In this document: piece after piece, positions 63,940-64,000 of the stretch | Numbering within the stretch: the first letter of the stretch is position 1 | Layout of the letters: each line of letters begins with the position of its first letter | Source of the DNA: Rhizobium sp. GN54 | Lineage (GTDB): Bacteria > Pseudomonadota > Alphaproteobacteria > Rhizobiales > Rhizobiaceae | Assembly (NCBI RefSeq): GCF_021026345.1 | Contig: NZ_JAJNCZ010000006.1 | Location: 62,001 to 126,000 of the forward strand | Length of the DNA stretch: 64,000 nucleotides | Reading direction: 5' to 3' | Translations under genes and position numbers: made by a program | The notes under the pieces: generated by a model | Databases searched by the model: none | What the model saw: only the letters and a program-made list of their open reading frames with translations | Told to the model about the DNA's origin: nothing

Positions 63940-64000
63940 TCAGGTGATGCGCCGGATGCTTTCGGCGATCTCCTGAGGTTCGAAAACCTTCTTCCAGTCG
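63940..64000 (-). CDS. Partial gene, C-terminal 20 residues only
   Basis: The minus strand is open from the window edge to a TGA at 63940-63942. The visible end reads DWKKVFEPQEIAESIRRIT, with codon use like its neighbours. It is too short to identify. It lies directly upstream of the sugar-binding protein gene on the same strand, so it probably belongs to the same catabolic operon. Confidence 0.55.
   Translation of the reverse strand, partial: DWKKVFEPQEIAESIRRIT

Overview
The window is GC-rich chromosomal or large-replicon DNA from an alphaproteobacterium, most likely a member of the Rhizobiaceae. The reasons are the nosDFYLX-type nitrous oxide reductase assembly operon ending in nosX, dense gene packing with many ATGA overlaps, many ABC/TRAP solute importers paired with GntR and LysR regulators, a DUF2291 lipoprotein in a sugar ABC operon, and a rhizobial-type intergenic palindromic repeat near 32.15 kb. 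I see no tRNA, rRNA, CRISPR array or insertion sequence. The species cannot be fixed from this sequence alone.

Layout. 1-3.3 kb: 3' part of the nos operon (end of nosD, nosF, nosY, nosL, nosX). 3.3-17.2 kb: an inferred sugar-acid catabolism region with an EamA exporter, an oligopeptide-family ABC importer (fused ATPase, two permeases, binding protein), a DHDPS-fold aldolase/dehydratase, two divergent GntR regulators, an IlvD/Edd dehydratase, an RraA-fold protein, a D-2-hydroxyacid dehydrogenase and an alpha-ketoglutarate-semialdehyde-type dehydrogenase. Three copies of an ACTAATG-type palindrome tie the two arms together. 17.7-23.8 kb: an alpha/beta hydrolase, then a TetR regulator divergent from an RND efflux pair. 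23.9-31.9 kb: an N-carbamoylsarcosine-amidase-like hydrolase, two related LysR regulators, a polyamine/opine-type ABC importer and an M19-dipeptidase-fold protein that lacks part of the usual metal site.

32.4-52 kb is the most unusual part. It is a carbohydrate-type island with an SDR dehydrogenase, a cupin, a CUT1 ABC importer, a separate-gene pair corresponding to the two domains of plant Tm-1 (UPF0261 plus PEP-hydrolase-like TIM barrel), a fused FAD/Fe-S 2-hydroxyacid dehydrogenase, an orphan EIIA protein, a spermidine-synthase-fold protein, a Gfo/Idh/MocA oxidoreductase, a sugar isomerase-fold protein, a TRAP importer, a VOC protein and a FadR-type GntR regulator. The same inverted repeat, TKACA-N4-TGYMA (one variant with N5), sits at or beside the -35 hexamer of four promoters in this island, which suggests one regulon.

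52-56.6 kb: a beta-propeller lactonase behind an 18-bp palindrome, then ahpC-ahpF-oxyR with a near-perfect OxyR operator upstream of ahpC. 56.7-64 kb (minus strand): D-apionate lactonase and D-apiose dehydrogenase homologues in an operon with a CUT2 sugar ABC importer and a DUF2291 lipoprotein, read as a D-apiose uptake and oxidation operon that continues beyond the window edge.

How it works together: most of the window is devoted to scavenging plant- or soil-derived small organic compounds. Four binding-protein-dependent ABC importers and one TRAP importer each sit beside their own oxidative or hydrolytic enzymes. In all four ABC operons a strong hairpin directly follows the binding-protein gene.
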